Assembly (NCBI GenBank): GCA_946185205.1
Contig: CAMHIP010000011.1
Location: 1 to 32,745, forward strand
Origin: an uncultured Bacteroidales bacterium
Lineage (GTDB): Bacteria > Bacteroidota > Bacteroidia > Bacteroidales > UBA932
Length of the DNA stretch: 32,745 nt
Direction: 5' to 3'
In this document: one piece after another, positions 23,035 to 32,200 of the stretch
How positions within the stretch are numbered: position 1 is the stretch's first letter
Layout of the letters: every line of letters starts with the position of its first letter
Program-made: the position numbers and the translations under genes
Notes under the pieces: model-generated
The model's database searches: none
The model's input: the letters and a program-made list of their open reading frames with translations, nothing else
What the model was told of the DNA's origin: nothing

Positions 23035-25038
23035 CTAGTCGGTCAGGCCGCGGCCGCGGAGCATGGCCTGGGAGTCCGGTTCGCGGCCGGCGAAGGACTT
23101 GTAGAGCGTCATGGGCTCCTCGGAGCCGCCCTTCTCCAGGAAGGTCTGCTTGAACTTCTTCGCCAGCGCCAGGTCGTACGGGCCGTCCGGGGAGGCCTCG
23201 AAGAAGCTGAACGCGTCCTTGTCCAGGACCTCGGACCACAGGTAGCCGTAGTAGCCGGCGGCATAGCCGCTGGAGAAGATGTGGTTGAAGTAGGTCGAGC
23301 GGTAACGGAAGGTGATCTCCGGGATCAGCCCGATCTCGTCCGCCACCTGCTTCTCGAACGCGTCGATATCCACTCCCTTCGTGGAGCTCAGTTCGTGCCA
23401 GCGCATGTCCAGCATAGAGGCGGCGCAGAGCTCCGTGGTCATGAATCCCTGGTTGAACTTCTTGGCCTTGAGGATCTTATCCACCAGCGCAGCGGGGATG
23501 GGCTCGCCCTGCGCGTTCTTCGCATAGCGGGCCAGCATCTCGGGCTGGAAGGCCCAGTTCTCGTTGAACTGGGAGAACATCTCCACGAAGTCGCGCGTGA
23601 CGTTGGTGCCGCTGACGGAGGGATACCGGCACTGCGTGAGCAGGCCGTGCAGGGCGTGGCCGAACTCGTGGAAGGCCGTCTCCACCTCGTCGATGGTCAG
23701 GTGGTCGTCGGAGAAATTGCAGACGTTGACGATGATGGGCCGCACCTCCTTGCCGTCGGCGTCGAAGTACTGCTCGCGGATGTTGTTCATCCACGCGCCG
23801 CCGCGCTTGCTGGAGCGGGGCTTGTAATCGGTCGTGAAGATGCCGAGCAGGGATCCGTCTTCGGCCGTGACCTTGTAGGCGCGGACCTCGGGGTTATAGA
23901 CGGGCACGTCCTGCAGGCGCTCGAAGTTGACGCCGTAGAGGATGTGGGCGTTGGTGAAGATGCCGTTCACGACGCTGTCGATCTGGAAATACGGCTTCGT
24001 GAGGGACTCGTCCAGGTCGTATTTCTCCTTGCGGACCTTCTCGGCGTAGTACCACCAGTCCCAGGGCTCGATCTTCGAGCCGGCCGGGAGTTTGCCCGCC
24101 TTCACGTCACGGTCCATCACGGCCTGCATGTCGGCAAGCTCGACCTTGGCCTTCGCCACGGCGGCCTGCATGATGCCGCCCAGGAAGCGGTCCACCGTCT
24201 GCGGATCGCCCGCCATCTTGTTGGCCAGGAGGTAGGCGGCGGCGTTGGGATAGCCCAGGATCCGGGCCTTCTCGGCGCGCAGGTCAAGCACCTCCAGCAG
24301 GAGCTGGCGGTTGTCGAACTCGTTGCCGCGGTGGCCGCGGGCGGTGTAGGCCTCGTTGTACTGGCGGCGCAGTTCGCGGTCTTCCGTGGTCGTCATCTTG
24401 TCGGGATACGCGGCCACGCTGAAGCCAAAGCGGTCCTTGAAATCATTGGACTCGGCCAGGATGTTGTTGCCGATCTTCTGCGTCTTGGCCGCGATGTCGG
24501 CATTGATCTGGCGCAGGCGCGCCTGCTGTTCCTCCGGCAGGCCGATGCCCTCGCGCTCGAACGCTTCGAAGCGCTTCTTGAGCACCATCTGCTGCTCGCG
24601 GGTCAGGCCGCTCTGGTCGCCGTGATAGACGGCCGCGACGCGGTTGTAGAGGGCTTTGTTGAAGGAAAGGTTGTTCTCGTGCTCGCTCATCAGGGGGATG
24701 ACTTCCTCCTCCACGGCGGCCAGCGCGTCGTCGCGGTCGGTCTCCGTGACGTTGTAGAACACGCCCGTGACCTTGGCCAGGGTGCGGCCGGAGAGTTCCA
24801 GCGGGACGATGGTGTTCTCGAAGGTCGGAGCGTCGGGATTGGCCGTGATGGCGTCGATCTCGGCGTTCTGCTCGGCGATGCCGGCCCGGATGGCCGGGAC
24901 GTAGTCGGAAGGAAGGATCTTATCGAACGGCGGGATGCCGTAAGGGGTGTCCCATTCCGTCAGGAAGGGATTCACGCGGCTGGGCTGGCAGGCTGTCATG
25001 GCAAGGATGAGTGCTGCAGGTACAAGGATTTTTTTCAT
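23035..25038 (-). CDS. dcp: M3 family metallopeptidase lipoprotein (peptidyl-dipeptidase Dcp-like)
   Basis: 667 residues. N-terminal lipoprotein signal ends LAMTAC, so it is anchored in the envelope and is not cytosolic as in E. coli. The zinc site HEFGH (457-461) is in FHEFGHALHGLLT, with the downstream Glu ligand in DFVEMFSQ. The C-terminus has FSSGYAAGYYGYLWSEVLDKDAF, typical of M3A enzymes. It removes dipeptides from, or cleaves, short peptides. Its ATG directly abuts the stop of the EEP nuclease gene (0 bp gap), and a terminator hairpin follows it, so it is the last gene of the nuclease operon. A role in digesting peptide released from nucleoprotein is an inference. Confidence 0.92.
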   Translation of the reverse strand: MKKILVPAALILAMTACQPSRVNPFLTEWDTPYGIPPFDKILPSDYVPAIRAGIAEQNAEIDAITANPDAPTFENTIVPLELSGRTLAKVTGVFYNVTETDRDDALAAVEEEVIPLMSEHENNLSFNKALYNRVAAVYHGDQSGLTREQQMVLKKRFEAFEREGIGLPEEQQARLRQINADIAAKTQKIGNNILAESNDFKDRFGFSVAAYPDKMTTTEDRELRRQYNEAYTARGHRGNEFDNRQLLLEVLDLRAEKARILGYPNAAAYLLANKMAGDPQTVDRFLGGIMQAAVAKAKVELADMQAVMDRDVKAGKLPAGSKIEPWDWWYYAEKVRKEKYDLDESLTKPYFQIDSVVNGIFTNAHILYGVNFERLQDVPVYNPEVRAYKVTAEDGSLLGIFTTDYKPRSSKRGGAWMNNIREQYFDADGKEVRPIIVNVCNFSDDHLTIDEVETAFHEFGHALHGLLTQCRYPSVSGTNVTRDFVEMFSQFNENWAFQPEMLARYAKNAQGEPIPAALVDKILKAKKFNQGFMTTELCAASMLDMRWHELSSTKGVDIDAFEKQVADEIGLIPEITFRYRSTYFNHIFSSGYAAGYYGYLWSEVLDKDAFSFFEASPDGPYDLALAKKFKQTFLEKGGSEEPMTLYKSFAGREPDSQAMLRGRGLTD

Positions 25039-26112
25039 TTATTTACTGATCATGATATACGTGGGGTAGTGGTCGGAATAGCCATTGATGAACTGCCCGC
25101 CGGAGAAGGTCCGGAAGGGCGTGCCGGCATAGCGGCCCTCCTGCTGGGTGAGGAAGGGCGGATCGAAGACGAAGCCGTAGTGGAAGGCGTCGCTCTTGAG
25201 GATGTGCAGGCTGCCTTCGGCCTCCGTGTCGGTCAGGGCGGCGTTCACGAAGATGCAGTCGAAGATGTTCCACTCGCCGTGGTACTCCTCCGTGCCGAAA
25301 CCGTCCTTGTGCATACGCAGGAACGGGGAGAAGAGATCGCCCTCCCCCATCTCGGCGATGGTCTCGCGCCCGCGCAGGTAGTCCGTCATGCAGACGTCGC
25401 CCGGGTTGTCGTTCATGTCGCCCATCACCACGACGTTGATGCCGGGGAAGCGCTTCTCCATCGCGAGGATGTCAGCGCGCACGATCTCCGCGGCGCGGCA
25501 GCGCAGGTCGCTCCCCTTGCCGCCGTTGCGGGAAGGCCAGTGGCACACATAGACGGCCAGCATCTCGTCGCCGAGCTGCCCGCGCACGCACAGCACGTCG
25601 CGGGTCTTGAATTCGGCCTGCTCCTGCGGCGTCTTCTCGAAGACGATGCCGCTCGTGGTACGGAAATCATAGGGCAGCACGTGCGTGTCCAGCACCTTGA
25701 AGACCTCGGGCCGGTAGAGCAGCGCGCAGTCGATGCCGCGCACGTCCGGGCTCTCCACGTGGACGAACTTGTAGCCGGCCTCCCCGATCTCCTCACAGTC
25801 CACCAAGTCTTCCAGCACGCGGTCGTTCTCGACCTCGGCCAGGCCCAGCAGGGCGTGCCAGCGGCCGTTCTTGTCGGCCATGGCCCGGATCACGGAAGCG
25901 ATGTTGGAGAGTTTCTTCTCATATTTGTCCGGCGTCCAGGCGTTCTCCCCCTGCGGGGTGAAGGCCTGGTCGTTCTTGCCCCGGTCGTGCTCCGTATCGA
26001 ACAGGTTCTCGACATTGTAGAAGCCGATCACGTAGGCATCTTCGGGGACGGTCTGCGTGCAGGCGCCCAGGATCAGGAGGGCCGCCAGGAAAAGGGATAG
26101 TTTCTTGCTCAT
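25039..26112 (-). CDS. Endonuclease/exonuclease/phosphatase (EEP) family lipoprotein
   Basis: 357 residues from the ATG at 26112, which gives a clean lipoprotein signal (MSKKLSLFLAALLILGAC, Cys18). The longer frame adds 23 residues antisense-like to the upstream gene and hides the signal. EEP-fold marks are FYNVENLFD at the N-terminus, LGLAEVEND with the catalytic Glu, GIDCALLYRP, VCHWPSR, VVMGDMNDNPGD and YSDHYP with the catalytic His. The fold covers DNases and phosphodiesterases, so the substrate is not certain. It starts 1 bp after the nuclease stop and ends against dcp. I infer nucleic acid or phosphodiester cleavage in the periplasm or at the surface. Confidence 0.88.
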   Translation of the reverse strand: MSKKLSLFLAALLILGACTQTVPEDAYVIGFYNVENLFDTEHDRGKNDQAFTPQGENAWTPDKYEKKLSNIASVIRAMADKNGRWHALLGLAEVENDRVLEDLVDCEEIGEAGYKFVHVESPDVRGIDCALLYRPEVFKVLDTHVLPYDFRTTSGIVFEKTPQEQAEFKTRDVLCVRGQLGDEMLAVYVCHWPSRNGGKGSDLRCRAAEIVRADILAMEKRFPGINVVVMGDMNDNPGDVCMTDYLRGRETIAEMGEGDLFSPFLRMHKDGFGTEEYHGEWNIFDCIFVNAALTDTEAEGSLHILKSDAFHYGFVFDPPFLTQQEGRYAGTPFRTFSGGQFINGYSDHYPTYIMISK

Positions 26113-26113
26113 A

Positions 26114-27541
26114 TCAGTTGTTCCACCACCAGGATTCGTCGGAAGGATGCTGGGCCTCGACGGCTTTCTGCGTGTCCGCATCCAGGTTCACGAAGAAATC
26201 GACGCCCACTTTCTTCTCGAGCTCGTCGATGCTCATCGACATGGATTTCTGGATGCTGCCCTTCTTGCTCTCCGCGTTGTCGAACCAGAAGGCGGCGCCG
26301 GAATACTTGCCGCCGGAGAGGCGCAGGAGGGCCTTGTAATAACCGACGGGGACGGTCACCTGCTTGTCGTCGGCATCCAGGACGTATTTGTCGCTGCCCT
26401 CCACGGAGCAGCCCGTGACGACATAGAGCGTGTCGGACTTCTTCGCCCAGTCACGCACCTTCCCTTCGAGCAGGGCCCAGTCATCGCCATTGAGGCCGTT
26501 GTCCTGCGGCGTCATGTTGGTGCCGAAGAAGGTCTCGAAGTTGACGCGGAAGTCCCAGCGGTCGGCCGAGGCGATCTGGTGCCCGCGGTCATAGGAACCG
26601 GCGTTGCCGGCCTTGTAGGCCGACGGCAGGTAGGGCTGCTCGCTGCGCTTCAGGAGCGGGTTGAGCGTGAATTTGTCCGTCCGCTCGCCCGAGCCGATGT
26701 TGCCGGCGCAGAGCGGATAGGCCACCCAGGTGGATACCAGGTGCTTGTAGTCATAGTAGGCGGCATAGTTGCGGCGCCCGTCGGGGAACTTGTGGATCAG
26801 CAGGTCCTGCCCGTCGGAAGCGGACGTGGCCGGGAGCTCCAGCCAGCCGGCCTTCGTGGAGGCGACCTTCTTGCCCAGTTTGTATTCGCCGGCCGTCTTG
26901 GAGACGAAATAGGCCGGGGTCTGGCCGCCCGCCTCGATCGTGCCGTTGTATTCGCTGCGCAGGGTCATCATCGTGACGCTGTCGCCGACCTTCAGGCCCA
27001 GCTTGGAGAAGGACTGGTCGTTGCCGCCCTTGGGCATCTGCTTCTCGCACAGGCCATAGACATACACGAAGCCTGTCTCGTCGAAGATGAAGAAGTTGCC
27101 GTATTCTTCGTTCTCGATGGAAGCGATCTCGCCCGTCAGCTGGTACCAGGTGGTCGCATCCGCCTTCTTGGCGCGGAAATCCCGGATGGTGAAGCGCGGG
27201 GCGCCCGCCTGCTTGACCTGGATGAGCTTGGTGATCTCGCCGGCCGTCAGGGTCAGTTCTGCCGTACGTTCGGTCTCGGCGGCGTTTCCCTGCGCCGTGA
27301 CGGTCAGCTTCTGGTAGGCGTCGGAGGCGGAGCCGGACGGAGGCGTGACGGTGAGCCAGTCCGCTCCGGCGCGGACCGACCAGCTCTGGTTGGTCAGGAT
27401 GGAGACTTCTTCCGTGCCGCCGGCACTGTCGAAAGTCAGTACGGCGGACAGCAGGTTCAGGCTCGCCGGAGCCGGTTTGGTGCAGGCGACAGCCAGGGCT
27501 GCCAGCAGGCTGCATACGAGGATTTGCTTCAAAACTTTCAT
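26114..27541 (-). CDS. DNA/RNA non-specific endonuclease lipoprotein with BACON-like and OB-fold domains
   Basis: 475 residues from the ATG at 27541, chosen because it yields a lipoprotein signal (AALAVAC, Cys20) and sits 6 bases after a -7 box. Domain order: BACON-like beta domain (~28-112, with WSVRAGADWLTVTPPSG), OB-fold-like domain (~115-215, with YGNFFIFDETGFVYVYG and LGLKVGDSVT), then the beta-beta-alpha metal nuclease domain. The catalytic motif is SYDRGHQIASADR with His321, followed by TNMTPQDNGLN (Asn342 and Asn351, metal binding). This is the NUC/EndA family, which cuts DNA and RNA without sequence preference. The OB fold may feed the substrate. First gene of the operon with EEP and dcp. 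Confidence 0.92.
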   Translation of the reverse strand: MKVLKQILVCSLLAALAVACTKPAPASLNLLSAVLTFDSAGGTEEVSILTNQSWSVRAGADWLTVTPPSGSASDAYQKLTVTAQGNAAETERTAELTLTAGEITKLIQVKQAGAPRFTIRDFRAKKADATTWYQLTGEIASIENEEYGNFFIFDETGFVYVYGLCEKQMPKGGNDQSFSKLGLKVGDSVTMMTLRSEYNGTIEAGGQTPAYFVSKTAGEYKLGKKVASTKAGWLELPATSASDGQDLLIHKFPDGRRNYAAYYDYKHLVSTWVAYPLCAGNIGSGERTDKFTLNPLLKRSEQPYLPSAYKAGNAGSYDRGHQIASADRWDFRVNFETFFGTNMTPQDNGLNGDDWALLEGKVRDWAKKSDTLYVVTGCSVEGSDKYVLDADDKQVTVPVGYYKALLRLSGGKYSGAAFWFDNAESKKGSIQKSMSMSIDELEKKVGVDFFVNLDADTQKAVEAQHPSDESWWWNN

Positions 27542-27547
27542 AACCGA

Positions 27548-27578
27548 CGAATTTACGGTTTTTCTCGGAAGAATCAAA
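27548..27578 (-). promoter_or_regulatory. Promoter of the nuclease / EEP / dcp operon
   Basis: The minus strand shows a -33 TTTG (27575-27578), a 19-bp spacer and TAAATTCG (27548-27555), one base off TAnnTTTG. The box ends 6 bases before the ATG at 27541. It lies after the terminator hairpin, so the operon can be transcribed separately from the receptor genes. Confidence 0.6.
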
Positions 27579-27586
27579 ATCATAAA

Positions 27587-27615
27587 GGAGCCGGGTTCAA
27601 GACGAACCCGGCTCC
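27587..27615 (-). terminator. Intrinsic terminator of the receptor / OB-fold lipoprotein transcript
   Basis: Perfect 12-bp stem (GGAGCCGGGTTC / GAACCCGGCTCC) with a 5-base loop, followed on the minus strand by a T-rich run (TTTATGATTTTGATT). It is 33 bp past the stop of the OB-fold lipoprotein. Confidence 0.85.
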
Positions 27616-27648
27616 CTGGTAGATAAATATTATTTCAGCTGACGGTGA

Positions 27649-29208
27649 TTACTCGGCGGAGCTGTGCTCTACATAGAAACCGTTGACCATCTGAGCAGCA
27701 CCCTTGTAGGAGCTCTTCGGACCGACCACGGTGATGGTGTCACCCACCTTCACACCCAGTTTGGTGAGGAGATCCTGGCCGCTGGCGCCACTGAGCGTCG
27801 GCACAAGCCCATAGACATACACCTTACCGGTTGCGTCCTCGATGTAGAAGTTACCGTACTTGTTGTACTTGGTTTTGTCGTTCTTGTCCATCACGATTTC
27901 GCTCACCTTGCCGGAGATCCGGAAAAGGTCCTTGCCGTCCTCCAGCGCGTTGAAATCCGCGCAGCTGACGGTGGTGACGGAAGTATGCTCTACGTAGTAG
28001 GCGTTCACCATCTGGGCGGCACCCTTGTAGGAGCCCTTCGGGCCGACCACGGTCACGAGGTCACCGGGCTTGATACCCTTGGACGTGAGCACATCCTGTC
28101 CGCCCTGGCCACCGGCCTCGGGGAGGAGACCATAGACATAGATTTTGCCCGTTTCGTCGTTGAGGTAGAAGTTGCCGTACTTGTTGTACTTGGTTTTGTC
28201 GTTCTTGTCCATCACGATGCTGGAGACCACACCCTTGAAACGATACAGGGCGTTGCCGTCCTCCAGTGCATTGAAGTCGGCGGCCGTGATCTCGACGATG
28301 GCGCCGGTCTGGCTGAGCGTCTGCTGGCAGCTGTATTCCTTCTTGCCGTCAGTGGTCTTGAAGACGATGGTGGTTTCACGGTCTCCGCCCGTGTTGGCGG
28401 CAGCGCGGAAGGTCACGACATTGCCGGCAAGGGAGGCGATGGAGAGCCAGCTCTTGGCGTCCTCGGGAATCTCGACAAAAATACCGTTGCCCTTGTTGTC
28501 CAGGGTGACGGAGAAGTCACCACCCTCAATCGGGAGGACAGCGTCCTCAGGATCCATCTCGGCGACCTTGATGAGGGACTTGTTGATCTTGACGACGGTG
28601 ACGTCCACGAGCTCGACCGTGCCGTTGTAGGTGGTCTTCGGGCCCTCGACGGTGACCTCGTCACCGATCTCGAGACCCAGGCTCAGGAAGTTCTTGGTCG
28701 CACCCTTGGCGTCCAGCGTACCGTAGATGTAGATCTCACCGGTAGCATCCTGGAGATACCAGTTGCCATAGGTGGTGTTGACGATGTTGGTCACGGTGCC
28801 GGTGACGCGGTAGGTCTTGCTGTCCGGACCGGCGATCACCTCGGCGCAGGACACCTCGGAGACCACGGAAACACCCTGGATCACATTGACAGTCTGCTCC
28901 TTGCCGTCGCAGGTGATCTTCAGGACAGCGGAACGGCCGTCCAGGGCGCCGGCAGCGGAGAAGGTGACGGAGGTCTCGCCGGCGGAGCCGGAAGTCGGGC
29001 TGACGGTCAGCCAGTCAGGCATGCCGGAGATCGTCCAGCTGGAAGTCGCGGTGACCGTGACAGGATTGGAGGAGCCGCCCGAGAGGGGAACGGACACGTA
29101 AGAGGAAGAAACCTGGATCTCACTCAGGTAGTGAGGGCCTTCCTTCTCGCAGCCGACCAGGACCGCCAGGGAGGCGATCAGGGAAAGGATGATATATTTC
29201 GCTTTCAT
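27649..29208 (-). CDS. Lipoprotein with BACON-like domains and three OB-fold-like repeats
   Basis: 519 residues. Lipoprotein signal with lipobox LVGC (Cys20); the following EKEG is acidic, as in Bacteroidota surface-export signals. Domains: BACON (~31-112, WTISGMPDWLTVSPTSG), OB-like 1 (~117-208), a second BACON-like segment (~222-302), OB-like 2 (~306-412) and OB-like 3 (~413-519). OB-like 2 and 3 are nearly identical copies, 107 residues apart. Each OB unit carries YGN-(W/F)-Y-L-x-D-x-TG-x-(I/V)-Y-(I/V)-YG and a G-D-x-(V/I)-TV-x-GP motif. I relate these to the OB folds attached to extracellular nucleases (YhcR-like), from memory. There is no catalytic motif. It sits 17 bp after the receptor gene, where SusD would be in a sugar locus, and probably binds the receptor's substrate, inferred to be nucleic acid. 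Confidence 0.82.
   Translation of the reverse strand: MKAKYIILSLIASLAVLVGCEKEGPHYLSEIQVSSSYVSVPLSGGSSNPVTVTATSSWTISGMPDWLTVSPTSGSAGETSVTFSAAGALDGRSAVLKITCDGKEQTVNVIQGVSVVSEVSCAEVIAGPDSKTYRVTGTVTNIVNTTYGNWYLQDATGEIYIYGTLDAKGATKNFLSLGLEIGDEVTVEGPKTTYNGTVELVDVTVVKINKSLIKVAEMDPEDAVLPIEGGDFSVTLDNKGNGIFVEIPEDAKSWLSIASLAGNVVTFRAAANTGGDRETTIVFKTTDGKKEYSCQQTLSQTGAIVEITAADFNALEDGNALYRFKGVVSSIVMDKNDKTKYNKYGNFYLNDETGKIYVYGLLPEAGGQGGQDVLTSKGIKPGDLVTVVGPKGSYKGAAQMVNAYYVEHTSVTTVSCADFNALEDGKDLFRISGKVSEIVMDKNDKTKYNKYGNFYIEDATGKVYVYGLVPTLSGASGQDLLTKLGVKVGDTITVVGPKSSYKGAAQMVNGFYVEHSSAE
27652..28293 (-). repeat. Tandem 321-bp intragenic duplication (two OB-fold units)
   Basis: Units 27973-28293 and 27652-27972 encode residues 306-412 and 413-519. 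They share an unbroken 44-base identity (27854-27897 and 28175-28218), plus DFNALEDG, VVGP and YKGAAQMVN at the same 107-residue offset. The identity at silent sites points to a recent duplication or ongoing conversion. Confidence 0.85.
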
Positions 29209-29225
29209 ATTCGTGCTCGCAATGA

Positions 29226-32200
29226 TTAGTTGAACAAATACTTAAGACCGATGGAAGCGTACCAGCACTGGCCGAGGCCGTGGTTGAAGGTCCAGGTCTG
29301 CGTGTTGCCGTTGATGACGGAAGGCGTGGAGAAGGTGGCATAGCCGTCGGCATCGACACCCTCATACTTGAGGATACGGCCTTCGACGATGTTCGGGTTC
29401 ATGTACTTGGCCACGCCCCAGCTGGAGTTGAACAGGTTCAGCAGGTTCTTGATGTCCAGGCTGAGCTGCAGGGTGTTGCGGGTGCTGCCGATCTTCACGG
29501 TGAAGTCGTGCTTGTAGCTGAAGTCCAGGCGGTGCACCCACGGGGAGTACACGCTGTAGGCCTCGGCATACTGGCCCTGATGCTTGCTCAGGTAGCTGTC
29601 ACCATGGACGAAATCCATGAAGCGGGCGGCATCGCCGTCGGAGACGAAACGGAAGGCGCGGGAAGCGACCTGCTCGTCGGTCGGGATGTACACGGCGTCG
29701 TAGTTGTAGCCGTCGCCGTTCATGTCGTTCTGCATCATGTAGGAGTAGTTGTAGCCGCCACGCCAGGCCTCATAGATGAGGCTGAAGTGGTTGCCGCTCT
29801 TGTCGTCGTGCGTCGCGGAAGCGATCACGCGGTCCGGCGTCACGTACTGGGAGTTGTGGAGCGGAATGTAGTTCGGGCCCTCGACGGTCGGTACATAGGT
29901 GAAGGCGGACTCGGCGGCGGAACCCGGCATGCCGGTGACTTCCTTGCTGACAGTGTGCGTGTAGGCGGCCATGAGGCTCAGGCCCTCGACGGGACGCATG
30001 TTGAGGGTGACGTTGGCGGACCAGCCGTAGCCCTTGTTGGTGTTCTCCAGCACGAAGGCCTTGGTGCCCGTGCGGAAGTCGTCGTAGATCGGACGGTTGT
30101 CAACCCCGTTGAAGCGGGCGAAACCACCCACGTTCTTCATGCTCCAGTCGGAGATGGACACGGCGTTGATCGTCTTGTTGAAGATGCCTTCCACCTCGAT
30201 GGAGAACGGGAAGGACGTCGGGAAGGAGTAGTCGATGGCGAGGGAGGTCTTCCAGACCTGCGGCATCTTGAAGCGGGGATCCACGCCGTTGACGGCGGAC
30301 GGGATGGTGCCGTCCTCAGGCTTGACCGTGCTGGGATAACCCAGGGAGATGAGCTTGTTGTAGAGTGCGGAGACCGTAGCCTGGCCGCCCTCGGTCACGA
30401 GACCGCCGTTGAAGACATCCATCGAGAAGCCGTTCTTTGCGGCATTCTTGGCGTTGATCTGGGCCTGGTACTGCACCAGACCGCCGTTGGTCGGCATATT
30501 GGTGAAGAACACGAGCGGGAGACGGCCGGAGAAGAGGCCGGTGCCGCCGCGGACCTTGAGGGACTTGTCGCCGAGGACATCCCAGTTGAAGCCGATACGC
30601 GGGGAGACGGTCACCTTGGAGGTGGGCCACTTGCCGGTGTCGATGTGCTGCTCCGAGTAGCCGTAGGCCTTCGGATAGTAGGAGAGGTTATAGATGGCCT
30701 GGTTGGTCATCAGGTCGCCGTTGTTGAAGAACAGGCCGTCCAGACGGATGCCGGCGGTCAGCTTGAAGCGGTCGTTGACGTTCCACTCATCCTGGCCGTA
30801 GAGGCCGGCCTTGTAGAACTGCACGCGGGCGGCAGGCTTCTGCTCGCCGTCGTAGCCGTAGGTCAGGTTGACGATCTCCGGCGTGGCACCGGCGAGGAAG
30901 TCGCTCACGGAATCGTAGCGGTAGTAGCCGGAACCGTTGCGCATGTACTGGTTGTCGGCCATCTGGTACTCGAAGTTCACGCCACCGGTGATCTTGTGGT
31001 CGCCTGCGTAGTAGGTCAGGTCGTCCTTGATGTTGGCCACGGTGTTGTGCACGGCGTTGTTCCAGGTGAAGAGCTCATAGCCGAGGGCCATGTAGATGTC
31101 CGGCGTGGCGCCTTCCTCACGGATGTCGCCGTCGAGGATGTCGATGTGCGGGAACTCGGCGGAGTTGGTGCCGCGGATGTCATCGAGCTTGGAATACGTG
31201 GCGAGGAGCTGGTTGGAGAGGTTGTCGCTCAGACGGCTGTTGAGGTCCAGGGACACGGTGTGGACGATGTTCTGCATCGAATACATCGAGTTGGCGAAGG
31301 ACATGGAGTTCTTCGACATACGGGCGCTGGCCATACGGGTGCCGCCGTCCATGGAGGAGGCGTTGGGAGAGGACCAGCGGTTGTTGAGCGTGTAGTTGTA
31401 GCGGACGGCAAGCTTGTGCTTGTCGCTGATGTTCCAGTCGATGCGGGCCAGGATCTTCATGTTGTCCTCGTTGGCCGGGAAGTCGGTCCAGGAACCGGTA
31501 TCATAGCCATACTTGCTGGCGACAAAGTCGGAGACCTTCTTGAGGTCGGCCTGGGTGGTGCGGGAGATGAAGTTGTCCGCATCGGCCACGCCGTCGGTCG
31601 AGCCCTGCCAACGGTTCACGACCGTCGGGGTGAGGGACTTCTCGAAGTTGGCGAAGAAGAAGAGCTTGTTCTTGATGATCGGGCCGCCCAGGGTGAAGCC
31701 GTAGGTGGTGTTGCGGTCCTTGTCGCGGGCACCGCTGATCTGCTCGCCGTCCACGGTGTCGCCGCGGAGGTTCTCGTTGCGGTGATAGACATAGGCCGTG
31801 CCGCGGAACGTGTTGGTACCGGACTTGGTGATGGCGTTGACGCCGCCGCCGATGAAGTTGGTCTGGCGGACATCGAACGGGGAGATCACCACCTGCATTT
31901 CCTCGATGGCGTCGATGGAGATCGGGTTGCCGCCGCCGGGCAGGCCGTCGGACAGACCGAAGTTGTTGTTGAAGTTGGCACCGTCCACGGTGAAGTTGGC
32001 GGTACGTCCGTCGGAACCGGCGAAACTCATGCCGTTGCCGCCGTACGGGGAAAGGCGCGTCACATCGGTGATGCTGCGGTTGACCGTCGGCAGGGCCGTG
32101 ATCTGGCTGCTGTTGATGTTGGTTGCGGCACCGGTCTTCTCGGCCGCGAACTTGGAAGCGGCTTCGGAGATGACGATGGCTTCGCTAAGCATCTGCGTGT

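Noticed and set aside
22878..23153. 91-residue open frame on + in the dcp/gpmI gap
   Set aside because: It runs through the terminator hairpin and a repeat and into antisense dcp; no family similarity.
23023..26100. 1025-residue open frame on + opposite dcp and the EEP gene
   Set aside because: Same composition effect; it spans two real genes on the other strand and resembles nothing.
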